From Pseudobdellovibrionaceae bacterium (GTDB taxonomy: Bacteria; Bdellovibrionota; Bdellovibrionia; Bdellovibrionales; UBA1609), in NCBI GenBank assembly GCA_030591685.1, contig JAUVAX010000018.1:1-43223 (forward strand): 43,223 bases of DNA. The letters are read 5' to 3'. The notes beneath the pieces are model-generated. The model made no database searches. It had not been told where the DNA came from and saw only the letters and a program-made list of their open reading frames with translations. Below, in pieces: positions 30,387-39,111 of this stretch; position 1 is the first letter of the stretch; every line of letters begins with the position of its first letter. Both the position numbers and the translations under genes were made by a program.

Positions 30387-31492
30387 AAGGGTTAGTTTTG
30401 TGCTCTATCGCCATATGTATTTTTTTAAGCTTTGAGTCTTTTGCTAAGTGCAGCCTTTCGCCAAAAAACTTAACCTTTACAGATGATAAGTTTTCATCTG
30501 TTTACGATAAAAATGTTGAGCGTGAAATTAACAAGTACTATTTGCGCGAGTATAATGAGTTTGTGCAGTACTATAAACAGGCTAAAAAAGCCCACAAAAA
30601 TGTGGCGTCTTTTAAAAGAAAAATTAAGGCTTTAAATATAAAACTCTCAGCCACTATTTCAAAAATTGAGCGAAAAAAGAAGGACCCTTCTACTTCAAGT
30701 AAAGTTCTTAAAATCAAAGCCACTTTAAGCGAATATAACGAATATTTAAATATTTTTAAAACCCAAGAGCATGAAATGAGAGCTTTCATGAAACGCCTTC
30801 ATGACCCACTTATAACCCAAATGGATATTAGTGAACTCGAGGTGACTCCTGACAACCGAGTTGTTGGTCATTTTTCAATTGAAGGGTTTTTGCGCCCCTC
30901 TGCCGGCTCTGTACTTTCTTTGCCAATGGGAGTTGCCAGGTTCAATGTTTCTGAAAAATCTATTATTTATTTATGCGTAAACTTTGATAAGTTCAATGCC
31001 GAAAAAAACCATGTCACTTTGCGTTTTTTAAAAACTAACAGAAACCAGCCAAAAAACATTTCTGAATATATTTTAAACCCCTACGGTAATTTATCACGAA
31101 TTAAAAATATTTTTACTCGGCCAAAGGTACGCATCGACCCCTCTAATATTACAGCACATATTGCTGATGCTGTAGTGACCCCTATAGATGCTATTTTTGC
31201 TCACCTAGCCCCTTTGAGATTTGTGACGTATATTTTGCACTCCATCGGAAAAACCGTAGACTATGCTCTTAAGGATATAATTTTAGATAATGTTGGCATT
31301 GGAGCAAAGTCCTTAACCATAAGCAATGATCACATTCGAATGCAGTTTGGAGTAAAAACACTTTTTGGCCTTGTAAAATTTAATAATATCTTTGAGTATA
31401 CAAGTGAGGGTGATTACTCTATTGGATTAAACAAATTCACCCTAAACCCTTATGATGAACACTACGCTAGAAATAATACAGCAGTCGAGTAA
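30383..31492 (+). CDS. Secreted protein with a coiled-coil segment, operon gene 3
   Basis: A 369-residue protein with signal peptide MKGLVLCSIAICIFLSFESFA cut before KCSL. Residues about 45-140 are Lys/Glu-rich and helical (INKYYLREYNEFVQYYKQA ... SKIERKKK), likely a coiled coil. The C-terminal two thirds (from about residue 150) look beta-rich and end in a domain resembling lipid-binding or barrel-like folds only in composition. It starts in the 4-nt overlap with gene 2, and its end overlaps the next gene by 41 nt. Function unknown. Confidence 0.7.
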   Translation: MKGLVLCSIAICIFLSFESFAKCSLSPKNLTFTDDKFSSVYDKNVEREINKYYLREYNEFVQYYKQAKKAHKNVASFKRKIKALNIKLSATISKIERKKKDPSTSSKVLKIKATLSEYNEYLNIFKTQEHEMRAFMKRLHDPLITQMDISELEVTPDNRVVGHFSIEGFLRPSAGSVLSLPMGVARFNVSEKSIIYLCVNFDKFNAEKNHVTLRFLKTNRNQPKNISEYILNPYGNLSRIKNIFTRPKVRIDPSNITAHIADAVVTPIDAIFAHLAPLRFVTYILHSIGKTVDYALKDIILDNVGIGAKSLTISNDHIRMQFGVKTLFGLVKFNNIFEYTSEGDYSIGLNKFTLNPYDEHYARNNTAVE

Positions 31493-32264
31493 GTATAGAC
31501 TTTTAATCTTTATAAGTTTTCTTATATTATTTTTATCTCTACAGGCGGTTAATCCCCGTGTTTTATTAACTCAAGGCCGCCTCAAACGCTGGTTTAATAA
31601 TTTATCTTTAAGTTTACTCAACACCCTGTGCTTAAAATGGATATTTCCGGCCCTGGCCGTCCAGGTGGCTCTTAGCACCTACGATACGCAACAGGGGCTT
31701 TTACACACCCTCTCTGACAGTGCATACGCTAATATTGCCTTTACGGTGTTGTTTTTAGATTTTGCCATTTATTTACAACACATTATTACCCATAAGGTGC
31801 CCTTTCTTTGGCGCCTACACCGAGTACACCATACAGACAAGGACCTCGACGCCACCTCTGGCAGCCGTTTTCATACACTTGAAATCATAGGCTCAATGTT
31901 TGTTAAAATATCCCTTATTAAAGCTCTGGGGCTTCACCCTATAGGTGTACTTATTTTTGAAGTTTTACTTAGCAGCAGCGCACTTTTTAACCATTCTAAC
32001 ATTTATTTACCCATGTGGTTAGATAAGTACCTACAACGACTTATAGTCACACCAGATATGCACCGAATTCACCACTCAGAACTTCAAAATGAAACCGACA
32101 GTAATTATGGGTTTTTTCTCTCTGTTTGGGATAGAACTTTTAAAACTCACACAAAAAAGCCCTTTGAGGCCCAAAAAGATATTGTCATTGGGCTCAAGGA
32201 GTTTGACGCCCATGAGTCAACAGAGCTCCATAAAATGTTAATTTGTCCTTTTCGTAAAAAATAG
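31452..32264 (+). CDS. Fatty acid hydroxylase/sterol desaturase-family membrane enzyme
   Basis: A di-iron membrane oxygenase of the fatty-acid-hydroxylase superfamily, 270 residues. The histidine clusters are HIITH (HxxxH), HRVHH (HxxHH) and HRIHHSE (HxxHH), which together bind two irons; at least four hydrophobic spans surround them. Members hydroxylate or desaturate lipids, carotenoids or sterols using O2 and electrons from a ferredoxin or flavin reductase. The start at 31452 overlaps the upstream gene by 41 nt, so translation is coupled. A lipid-modification role for the whole operon is plausible but not shown. Confidence 0.87.
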   Translation: MMNTTLEIIQQSSKYRLLIFISFLILFLSLQAVNPRVLLTQGRLKRWFNNLSLSLLNTLCLKWIFPALAVQVALSTYDTQQGLLHTLSDSAYANIAFTVLFLDFAIYLQHIITHKVPFLWRLHRVHHTDKDLDATSGSRFHTLEIIGSMFVKISLIKALGLHPIGVLIFEVLLSSSALFNHSNIYLPMWLDKYLQRLIVTPDMHRIHHSELQNETDSNYGFFLSVWDRTFKTHTKKPFEAQKDIVIGLKEFDAHESTELHKMLICPFRKK

Positions 32265-32404
32265 CCCCTTAGTTACACTCTTACTACAATGTTCACTTAT
32301 GGAGCTTGGCACTGCGACAGCTCAAGGGGGTTGATCTTTTACTTTTATTGTTTTACTTTTTTAAAAAAGAGACCTTAGTGCTTTAAATATTTATCTTTTT
32401 TTTT

Positions 32405-32413
32405 GGGGGGGGG
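32405..32413 (+). promoter_or_regulatory. G9 homopolymer as Shine-Dalgarno
   Basis: Nine G followed by CCCT and then ATG at 32418. There is no other SD. The frame is open through the run to a TTG at 32403, so length changes could also fuse or unfuse an upstream start. Confidence 0.6.
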
Positions 32414-32417
32414 CCCT

Positions 32418-33278
32418 ATGCTTGTTCAACATTTTTTTGATACGTCTACAAACACATTTAGCTATATTGTTTACGACCAGGCCAGTAGTGATGCGGTTAT
32501 CATCGATAGCGTCTTAGATTTTGACCCCATTTCACTAGAGTACAGTACAAACTCTGCTGACCTGCTTATTGATTTTATTAAGCAAAAGCAATTAAACCCC
32601 CTTTATATCCTTGAAACCCATCTCCACGCTGACCATTTAACAGCCTCTCAGTATTTAAAAAAAACCTTCACTAGTGCTAAGTCAGCGGTCAGTGAACGCA
32701 TTACAGAGGTGCAAGACACCTTTAATACCATCCTCGATTTAAATGTTAAAAATGATGGTTCTCAATTTGATGTACTTTTAACTGATGAGGCGCAGTTTGA
32801 AGCCGGGAGTTTAAATATTAAAGTCATTAACACCCCCGGGCATACCCCCGCTTGCTTATGCTTTATAATTAATGAGAGCGTTCTATTTGCAGGGGACACC
32901 GTGTTTTATCCCGAGTTTGGCACGGGGCGCTGCGATTTCCCAGGGGGGAGTGCTGAGCAAATGTACTCCTCAATAAAAAATAAAATCTACTCGCTAAACC
33001 CCAGTACTGTTATTTATGTGGGGCATGATTACCCCCCCGCCTCTTCTGAACCAAGACCGATGACAACAGTCGCGGATCAAATGCAAAAAAATATCCATAT
33101 AAAAGCTGACACCACAAAAGATGAGTTTATAGCTTTCAGAACTCAAAGGGACCAACAACTTAAAAACCCCCGCCTTCTTTTTCAAAGTGTTCAATTTAAC
33201 ATGAATGGCGGAGAAGCCCCTATCAACGTAAATGAGGCCCGTTTTTTTAAGCTTCCCCTGTTAAAAGCAAAAAAGTAG
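32418..33278 (+). CDS. Metallo-beta-lactamase-fold protein, persulfide dioxygenase (ETHE1) type
   Basis: A cytoplasmic metallohydrolase-fold enzyme, 286 residues. The metal site is THLHADH (H68, H70, D72, H73), with TPGHTPACLCF and FAGDTVF giving further ligands. GTGRCDFPGGSAEQMY matches the R-x-D-F signature that separates ETHE1-like persulfide dioxygenases (glutathione persulfide to sulfite) from glyoxalase II. The length fits bacterial members. I set the start at ATG 32418, just after the G9 run. A rhodanese at 42777 could supply or use the same sulfur species. Confidence 0.87.
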   Translation: MLVQHFFDTSTNTFSYIVYDQASSDAVIIDSVLDFDPISLEYSTNSADLLIDFIKQKQLNPLYILETHLHADHLTASQYLKKTFTSAKSAVSERITEVQDTFNTILDLNVKNDGSQFDVLLTDEAQFEAGSLNIKVINTPGHTPACLCFIINESVLFAGDTVFYPEFGTGRCDFPGGSAEQMYSSIKNKIYSLNPSTVIYVGHDYPPASSEPRPMTTVADQMQKNIHIKADTTKDEFIAFRTQRDQQLKNPRLLFQSVQFNMNGGEAPINVNEARFFKLPLLKAKK

Positions 33279-33405
33279 TCATTATTAAATCACTTTAGCC
33301 CCAAAGACCTTTAGGTATCACCTGAATTTGTCGCCTAAGTTTGTCACCTCGGCTTTTTGATGTTTCACCAAAAGACTCTTTATATTTTTAGGCCCACTTT
33401 TAACA

Positions 33406-34845
33406 TTACAAATAGGGGCTTAATAGCCTTAACAACCCATCTCTTAATTTTTTAAATGCGTTTCTGTTATTATACTGTTCATAAGTGATTAACCTTGATT
33501 GACCTCTAAGGCCTTCGAAATGGATTTTCATTTTATTTGCTAAATCTGGGCATAAGCACTCAATGTTCAGTTCAAAATTTAAAAGCAGGCTACGACTGTC
33601 CCAATTACTAGACCCAATATTTACATAACATTTATCAACAATAAAAATCTTACTGTGGTCAAACGGCGGTTTAGAAAGAAATATTTTGGCCCCCACCACA
33701 ATTAAATCTCTAACTGAACCCATCATCGCGTAGTGAATTAACTGGTGATCCATGACCTCAGGGGTGACCACCTCAACCTCGACCCCTCTAAGTACCGCGG
33801 ATTTAAGTGCTGCCATTATACTTGTTGGCGGTAAAAAGTAGGGTGTTAAAATTTGTATCGACGACGACGCCATTGAAATAGCATGCAGAAGTTGCCAAAC
33901 GGTCCTCTCTGAGCCCTCACCGGGGCCATCGGGGACAACTCTGGCCATACAGTCCCTATGCCCCTCGATTTTAAATTGTGGGTACCAATGGCTCTCGTTG
34001 AGCACCTCCTCAGTAGTAAAAGCCCAGTCATCAGCAAAGACCATTTGCATAGGGTGCACTATAGACCCTGAAATTTTAAAATGAATGTCTCTTACGTAGC
34101 CCTCGTTATGCCCGGTATGTCGACTTGAAATATTCATGCCCCCTGTAAAGGCCGTAACTCCATCAATTATAAGGAGCTTACGGTGATTGCGCAGGTTCGC
34201 ATAGGGACCACTAAATAAACTACTCATGGGTAAAAAGGCCTCGGCCTTAATGCCAAGATTTTTCATTTTACTTACAACGCCCTCAAAGGCCCCCTCTGAC
34301 CCAACATGATCAACAAGAACCCTTACCTGCACACCCCTATTTTTTGCCTCTACGAGGTGTTTAATAAATTCAGCCCCCACATCATCATCTTCAAAAATAT
34401 AACTCATTAGAGTTATTGATTTTTCAGCCCTCGACATACTTGTAAGCATCTCTTTAAAGGCCACGTCCCCGCCAATGAGCTCTTTAATTTTTGTATCTCT
34501 ATAAAAAGGGGACAAGTTTAGGTTTTCACCCATTTTAAACAGAGTTTGCCTTTGTGATTTTTTTAAAAATTTTAGGCCTTCAGGGTCTGTTACAATGTCA
34601 TGGCCATACCCCTTAGAGAGTATTGACTCTTTTTTATTTAATTTTAAAACTTTTCTGTTAATTCTATTAATACCAAAAACATAATACATAAAGGGCCCAA
34701 AAAGCGGCGAAAATATTATTAACCCCAGCCAGGCCAAGGCTGCTCGTGTGTTTTTTTTATAAAGCACAACATGCAGACCCGACCAAAATGTAACAACAAA
34801 ATATAATATCAAACTTAAAATATTTAGTACGTCGTAAAAATCCAT
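33406..34845 (-). CDS. cls: Cardiolipin synthase
   Basis: An inner-membrane phospholipase-D-superfamily enzyme joining two phosphatidylglycerol molecules into cardiolipin. The 479 residues match Cls. Two N-terminal spans (VLNILSLILYFVVTFWSGLHVVLY and ALAWLGLIIFSPLFGPFMYYVFG) precede two intact HKD motifs, NHRKLLIIDGVTAFTGG and DHSKIFIVDKCYVNIGSSN. The last residues LLRLLSPYL match the Cls C-terminus. It is monocistronic and convergent with the persulfide dioxygenase gene. All catalytic residues are present. Confidence 0.94.
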   Translation of the reverse strand: MDFYDVLNILSLILYFVVTFWSGLHVVLYKKNTRAALAWLGLIIFSPLFGPFMYYVFGINRINRKVLKLNKKESILSKGYGHDIVTDPEGLKFLKKSQRQTLFKMGENLNLSPFYRDTKIKELIGGDVAFKEMLTSMSRAEKSITLMSYIFEDDDVGAEFIKHLVEAKNRGVQVRVLVDHVGSEGAFEGVVSKMKNLGIKAEAFLPMSSLFSGPYANLRNHRKLLIIDGVTAFTGGMNISSRHTGHNEGYVRDIHFKISGSIVHPMQMVFADDWAFTTEEVLNESHWYPQFKIEGHRDCMARVVPDGPGEGSERTVWQLLHAISMASSSIQILTPYFLPPTSIMAALKSAVLRGVEVEVVTPEVMDHQLIHYAMMGSVRDLIVVGAKIFLSKPPFDHSKIFIVDKCYVNIGSSNWDSRSLLLNFELNIECLCPDLANKMKIHFEGLRGQSRLITYEQYNNRNAFKKLRDGLLRLLSPYL

Positions 34846-35019
34846 TTTTTTACCTGACCTTTAAACAAATGATATATTTTTTTACTCTAACACATATAGC
34901 GCCCGCCTTCAGCCCCCCTTTATTTGCCTTTGAATGGGCCTTTTTGAGCCTATAAATAGGCCTCGCCTTTTTGGGCCCTTGCTATTACAATCTGCTTTTT
35001 AACTCAGTAAAGGGCATCC

Positions 35020-35646
35020 ATGCATAAAAGTGATTTTATTATTAACTCTCCAAAAAGCCCTAAAGCCATTTTTTTATTTGCCCATGGCGCGGGGGCCCCG
35101 ATGGACTCTGACTGGATGACCGAGTTGTCTTTAAACCTATGCGAGCAAAACATTGAAGTCCGTCGTTTTGAATTCCCCTATATGAAACAAAGAAGGCTTG
35201 AGGGTAAAAAAAGACCACCTAATAAAGCTCAAGTCCTAATAGATACCTGGCACGAGGCCATCAAAGCCACCCCAACTACCCCCCACTTATTTATAGGGGG
35301 TAAATCTATGGGGGGGCGCATAGCTAGCCTTATAGTTGATACCACGCCCGCAAAGGGTCTTATCGCATTAGGTTTTCCACTACATGCACCTAAAAAAATA
35401 AATCAAATAAGGGCTGAGTTATTAACTCAAGTAAAATCCCCCTCATTAATTCTTCAAGGAGAGAGAGACCCCATGGGGACCCCCGAAGACTTCACCGCCT
35501 TAAGTTTAAGTAATAACATTCAACTCAAGATTCTGGCTGACGGAGACCATAGCTTTAAACCTCGTAAAAAATCAGGTCACACTTTAGAGCGTCACCTCTA
35601 TGAGTGCTCTTTATTTATTTCGTCTTTTATTGATAAAAATATTTAA
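35020..35646 (+). CDS. Alpha/beta hydrolase, KANL3/TEX30-like family
   Basis: A small cytoplasmic hydrolase-fold protein, 208 residues. It has the family N-terminus IFLFAHGAGAPMDSDWM, the nucleophile elbow IGGKSMGGRIAS, LGFPLHAP after it, the acid region ILQGERDPMGTPED and the His LADGDHSFKP. These are the marks of the KANL3/Tex30 hydrolase-like group, for which no substrate is known. Monocistronic, with a terminator hairpin just downstream. Confidence 0.85.
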   Translation: MHKSDFIINSPKSPKAIFLFAHGAGAPMDSDWMTELSLNLCEQNIEVRRFEFPYMKQRRLEGKKRPPNKAQVLIDTWHEAIKATPTTPHLFIGGKSMGGRIASLIVDTTPAKGLIALGFPLHAPKKINQIRAELLTQVKSPSLILQGERDPMGTPEDFTALSLSNNIQLKILADGDHSFKPRKKSGHTLERHLYECSLFISSFIDKNI

Positions 35647-35660
35647 CAGCATCTCCGAGG

Positions 35661-35686
35661 CAAAGCCGACTCGGGACAGGCTTTTT
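35661..35686 (+). terminator. Terminator of the alpha/beta hydrolase gene
   Basis: AAAGCC (35662-35667) pairs with GGCTTT (35679-35684) around an 11-nt loop and runs into T5. Confidence 0.65.
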
Positions 35687-36156
35687 GAGGTAAAATGGGC
35701 GGGCTTTTTTGACAGAGAACCGTTAGGTTCTCAGATGAGATGACGAAAGAAGAGTCGGTCTTAAAGCCCCTAATTGGGCTTTTGTTATATCTAACTTACA
35801 AAACTTATTTGCATATGTGAAATTCGATATTTTCATTTATACCATAAGCTATACTTATGCCATGGCCTCAGAACCCTATTTGTTTGGTTTAAAAACCCAT
35901 TGCTACATTAGAGTTTCTTATACGCAGGCCTTTGATCGCCTCTGTCTTTAATAACGATTTTTTATTATTTACACCCTCACTACCCCCCTTGCGACCCAAT
36001 TGGTGTAAAAATTTTACCCTCCTTCTCGGTTTGCTTAATTGTGATGCTGTAGTTTTTTTAAAAGAGTCTTCATTTTAATTTGAGCTTAACAGCTGCTCGG
36101 TGCTCCACTACAACTCACTCAACGGGGGCTTTATAAGACCCCTTAATATAATCTCT

Positions 36157-36165
36157 GGGGGGGGG
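36157..36165 (+). promoter_or_regulatory. G9 homopolymer as Shine-Dalgarno
   Basis: Nine G followed by AT and the ATG at 36168. Spacing from run end to start is only 2 nt, so the effective SD must lie in the 5' part of the run and depends on its length. Confidence 0.6.
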
Positions 36166-36167
36166 AT

Positions 36168-37682
36168 ATGTTTAAAAATATTATATATGTATGCATAACT
36201 GTACTTTTTTTAGGTTGCTCTAAAGAAAATTCTGATAAATTACCCGAAGACAACCCACACACGAGCCACCCTAAATTTGAAACCGAGGTGAGCCCTGAGT
36301 TTCAAGCGCGAGCGCTCAGCGCCACTGAAGACCTTGATGCCGACTTAACCCCCAAGCTAGAGCTTGACTCAAGCATAGACTACTATGTGTATGCCTCTCG
36401 ATTAAATGTACGCTCAGGGCCATCAATTGATGACCCTATAGTGGGAGCTCTTAATATAAACAACAAAGTGCAACTCATAAGTGGCGAAGTTATTAATGGC
36501 TATGTCGAGATTGAGAATAATAAAAGTGGGCGTAAAATTACAGATCAAGATAACATTCGCCTCTATACGGCCTTTAAGTATTTAAGCGAAAAGAAAAACC
36601 CAGCAGAGCTGACCAAAAAAGCTTTTAAATACTTTATGATTCAAAACCTTGCCACAGAAAAAATGAGACTTTATGAAAAAAAATGCTCTGCAAACAACTG
36701 CTCTCATAAGCTTATATTAGAAACAGACATTGCTGTGGGCGAAGGTGGTGAAACCGAAACCATCGCTGGGTACTTTCATATCTCTGAGTGGATTAAATTT
36801 TACCAAGACGGTGCGGGGCTCTACCCCTCATGGTATCACCCTGACTACAATATGCCTCCAAAGCCAGGAGCCTCCGTAAGAAAGTGGGCCAAAAATAGCT
36901 ACCTCCCCTATAAAGGGGCTCAGGTGCGCGGAGCTTTTGGTTGGTACACAGCTAAGGTGGCCCCCAATGCTCGATACCAATGGACACATGGGACCCTCGG
37001 CTGGGGATCTGATAAAAAAGAATACATAGATGTCACACGAGGGTTCTGGGCTAATTTATTTTTTGACCCCAGAAGCCACGGCTGCACGCGCACCGACAAT
37101 GAAAGCATTGCCTTTATAAGAGAACTCTTAGAAGTGGGCACCCCTATATTAAAAGTTTACGCTAAAGAGGCCTACCAGGACCCCTCACGTTCTAAGTACC
37201 GTGAGAGCATGCAAACATGGGATTATATTTTAACTAAAAATGGATCCAGAACTAATGGGCAAAAATCTGGGCGTGAAACTGTTTTATCTCAAGGGACGCG
37301 TAAAAACCGCTGGCTTGAAGAGGGCACTTACGAGCTCGATGCCTACCCAAATGCAAAGGTCTTTCTTAAAGGGTCTGGTGGCGCCAAATCTAGTACAAAT
37401 GGTAACGTATACGGGCTGAATCACAGTGATATGCGCGGAGTCTTACTTGTAGATGCGGGGACTCTTGTTGACTACAAACACCCTTATAAGGTTTCTGTCG
37501 GGGGCTATAAACATGAGATTTTACCCTCATTTGCCAAGGCCAGTATAAACACTGAGTTTTTTATGCCTGACTGCCCTGTGCAAGCCCAAAGAGATCGAGC
37601 CACCTCTGGAAGACCTAGAGACCGAGGCTATGATCGACCTAAAACAAAAAACACTCGGTGCTCTGAGAGAAAGCCTATTTAA
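36168..37682 (+). CDS. Lipoprotein L,D-transpeptidase (YkuD) with an SH3-type domain
   Basis: An envelope enzyme forming 3-3 peptidoglycan cross-links or attaching proteins or D-amino acids to the wall. The lipobox is VLFLGC (C17). Residues about 70-125 are a bacterial SH3-like domain (YVYASRLNVRSGPSIDDPIVG). The YkuD domain follows, with H274 (WTHGTLG) and the active-site SHGCTR (S303-R308, nucleophile C306). The last about 100 residues are a basic, Gly/Arg-rich extension. The gene is read through a G9 run. Its stop shares TTTAAA with the convergent L,D-transpeptidase. Bdellovibrio uses many such enzymes on prey and self walls. Confidence 0.9.
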   Translation: MFKNIIYVCITVLFLGCSKENSDKLPEDNPHTSHPKFETEVSPEFQARALSATEDLDADLTPKLELDSSIDYYVYASRLNVRSGPSIDDPIVGALNINNKVQLISGEVINGYVEIENNKSGRKITDQDNIRLYTAFKYLSEKKNPAELTKKAFKYFMIQNLATEKMRLYEKKCSANNCSHKLILETDIAVGEGGETETIAGYFHISEWIKFYQDGAGLYPSWYHPDYNMPPKPGASVRKWAKNSYLPYKGAQVRGAFGWYTAKVAPNARYQWTHGTLGWGSDKKEYIDVTRGFWANLFFDPRSHGCTRTDNESIAFIRELLEVGTPILKVYAKEAYQDPSRSKYRESMQTWDYILTKNGSRTNGQKSGRETVLSQGTRKNRWLEEGTYELDAYPNAKVFLKGSGGAKSSTNGNVYGLNHSDMRGVLLVDAGTLVDYKHPYKVSVGGYKHEILPSFAKASINTEFFMPDCPVQAQRDRATSGRPRDRGYDRPKTKNTRCSERKPI

Positions 37683-38890
37683 AGCTCAAGTATTGACTCA
37701 AGGTCACTCTCTCTCACGGGTTTTGATCGGTCATCAATATTTATGAGGTACATGATGGCCCTGAGCTTAGTTTGGCTTTCAAAATCAGGGTTCAGTTGAC
37801 TGGCCACAAGTAATTTATTGAGCAGTATTTTTTGGTCTTTGTATTTTTCAGAAAAATAAAACCCCTCTCTTGTTGTCACACAGCCTCTTGTTGGCACAAA
37901 GGGGTAATGCTTAGACCAGGGGTTTAAGTTTCTCCACCCAGTACCATGTATCCTTAAATATTGCCGACCCATGTCGCGGGCAATAACAGCCTCTTGCCAC
38001 CAATCCTCACTGTGATGTGATTTTGGCATAAACCATTTTATATGGGCTTCACCCTCAGAGGGAGTAATGAAGTTTAAAATTAAACGCCTATAATCGCCAT
38101 ATGATGCTTTTTTATTTGTTTTTGGCATAACGCTATCAACAGTATAAACCCCGACGGGTGTTTGCCCATTAACTTTATAATAGGGTCTATTTTTTATAGA
38201 CTTAGCCAACATTGGTAAGCTCCACAACTGACCCGTTTCGCTTTTAACAAGTTCACCCCTATTGTTTTTTAAAAATAACCGACAGGGGTATTTGCGGTTT
38301 GTTCTACAGAAAATAAAAATTTGAGGCTTCCCCTTATAACGTCCCTCTTTGTAGTTTTCTACTTGATTGCTCTCAAAAACTAGTGATTTTATGGCTGCTT
38401 TAGATGGCCATTGAAAATCTTTTTTAAGATTTATTCTCTCACAGCTCTTGTTATTTAAAATACAATTGGTCAGCGCATCCCTGTAAGTTTTGATCGCACC
38501 AATTTTAATTTCAATATTTAAGCTTCGGCGAATAAGGGGGCTCCTGGTATATATCTTCAGGGCTTCATCAAGTTTTATTTTATCAGCGGCACTTAGTAAA
38601 CCCCAAGGGTAATTTTTTAAAATAAATTTTAAATCTGCAGTAGAAATTTTATCAAACTGTAATAAACTAATAAATGCATCTGTTAAAATTTGCCCCTGCT
38701 CTTCGCAAGTAAATACCGAGGGGGTCTCACATATTTTATAAATTTCAGAGGATTTTAAATTATTATAGATCTTGTCATAAAATTCTTCGCGCTCAATGTT
38801 ATTGCGAGCAAAAAGATTAATCGACAATAGAGTAATTATTAAACAGAGCACTCGCGCCAAATAAAAGGGCCTCACTTTAGTTAAATACAT
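37679..38890 (-). CDS. Secreted L,D-transpeptidase-like (YkuD) protein
   Basis: A 403-residue exported protein. The N-terminal segment FYLARVLCLIITLLSINLFA is the signal peptide. The first about 170 residues are helical with six cysteines. The C-terminal domain has the YkuD pair H315 (RIHGTGWRN) and C337 (TRGCVTTREG), with PVGVYTVDSV upstream as in L,D-transpeptidases. The start at 38890 has G6 5 nt upstream. It is convergent with the previous gene, and the two stop codons overlap in TTTAAA, so there is no room for a terminator. Cross-linking versus carboxypeptidase activity cannot be separated by sequence. Confidence 0.83.
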   Translation of the reverse strand: MYLTKVRPFYLARVLCLIITLLSINLFARNNIEREEFYDKIYNNLKSSEIYKICETPSVFTCEEQGQILTDAFISLLQFDKISTADLKFILKNYPWGLLSAADKIKLDEALKIYTRSPLIRRSLNIEIKIGAIKTYRDALTNCILNNKSCERINLKKDFQWPSKAAIKSLVFESNQVENYKEGRYKGKPQIFIFCRTNRKYPCRLFLKNNRGELVKSETGQLWSLPMLAKSIKNRPYYKVNGQTPVGVYTVDSVMPKTNKKASYGDYRRLILNFITPSEGEAHIKWFMPKSHHSEDWWQEAVIARDMGRQYLRIHGTGWRNLNPWSKHYPFVPTRGCVTTREGFYFSEKYKDQKILLNKLLVASQLNPDFESQTKLRAIMYLINIDDRSKPVRESDLESILEL

Positions 38891-38982
38891 TTATACCCCC
38901 CAAATAATAAAAACACTTTGAACTTAAAGTTTATGTGCTGATATTTAAATTATAATCACCGAGGGCCCATATTTTTTATTAA

Positions 38983-39052
38983 ATTCGTGATTGACGCGTT
39001 GCTGCCCGTCCTGGTGTCGATAGGGTCGGCCCCATTGCTTGTCGGCCCGAAT
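38983..39052. other. GC-rich, possibly structured leader upstream of the symporter
   Basis: About 70 bp much richer in G and C than the surroundings, bounded by ATTCG (38983-38987) and CGAAT (39048-39052) and containing GTCGGCCC twice (about 39026 and 39041). It lies about 60 bp upstream of the symporter start. A structured leader or a foreign remnant are both possible; no known riboswitch class fits. Confidence 0.35.
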
Positions 39053-39111
39053 GGTTATATTATTTTTTGGAATGATTCGTGCGATTTAAACCTACTTTCA
39101 AGGAAGCATCT

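Larger units (their letters stand above)
35647..36167. other. 520-bp gene-free region with further hairpins
   Basis: Apart from the terminator above it holds GAGAACC-GTTA-GGTTCTC (35715-35732) and AAAGCCC-CTAATT-GGGCTTT (35763-35782, followed by only TG), a hairpin pair ending in a terminator-like stem. A small RNA ending at about 35783 is possible, but I find no matching promoter. 35784-36156 is AT-rich with nothing I can name and should hold the promoter of the next gene. Confidence 0.45.

Noticed and set aside
35641-35785. c-di-GMP (GEMM) riboswitch, suggested by GGCAAAGCC
   Set aside because: The conserved GEMM tetraloop, its receptor and the GGTTACCG-type segment are missing.
38983-39052. 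tRNA gene in the GC-rich segment
   Set aside because: No cloverleaf, no TTCGA-type T loop at the right spacing and no CCA end can be drawn.
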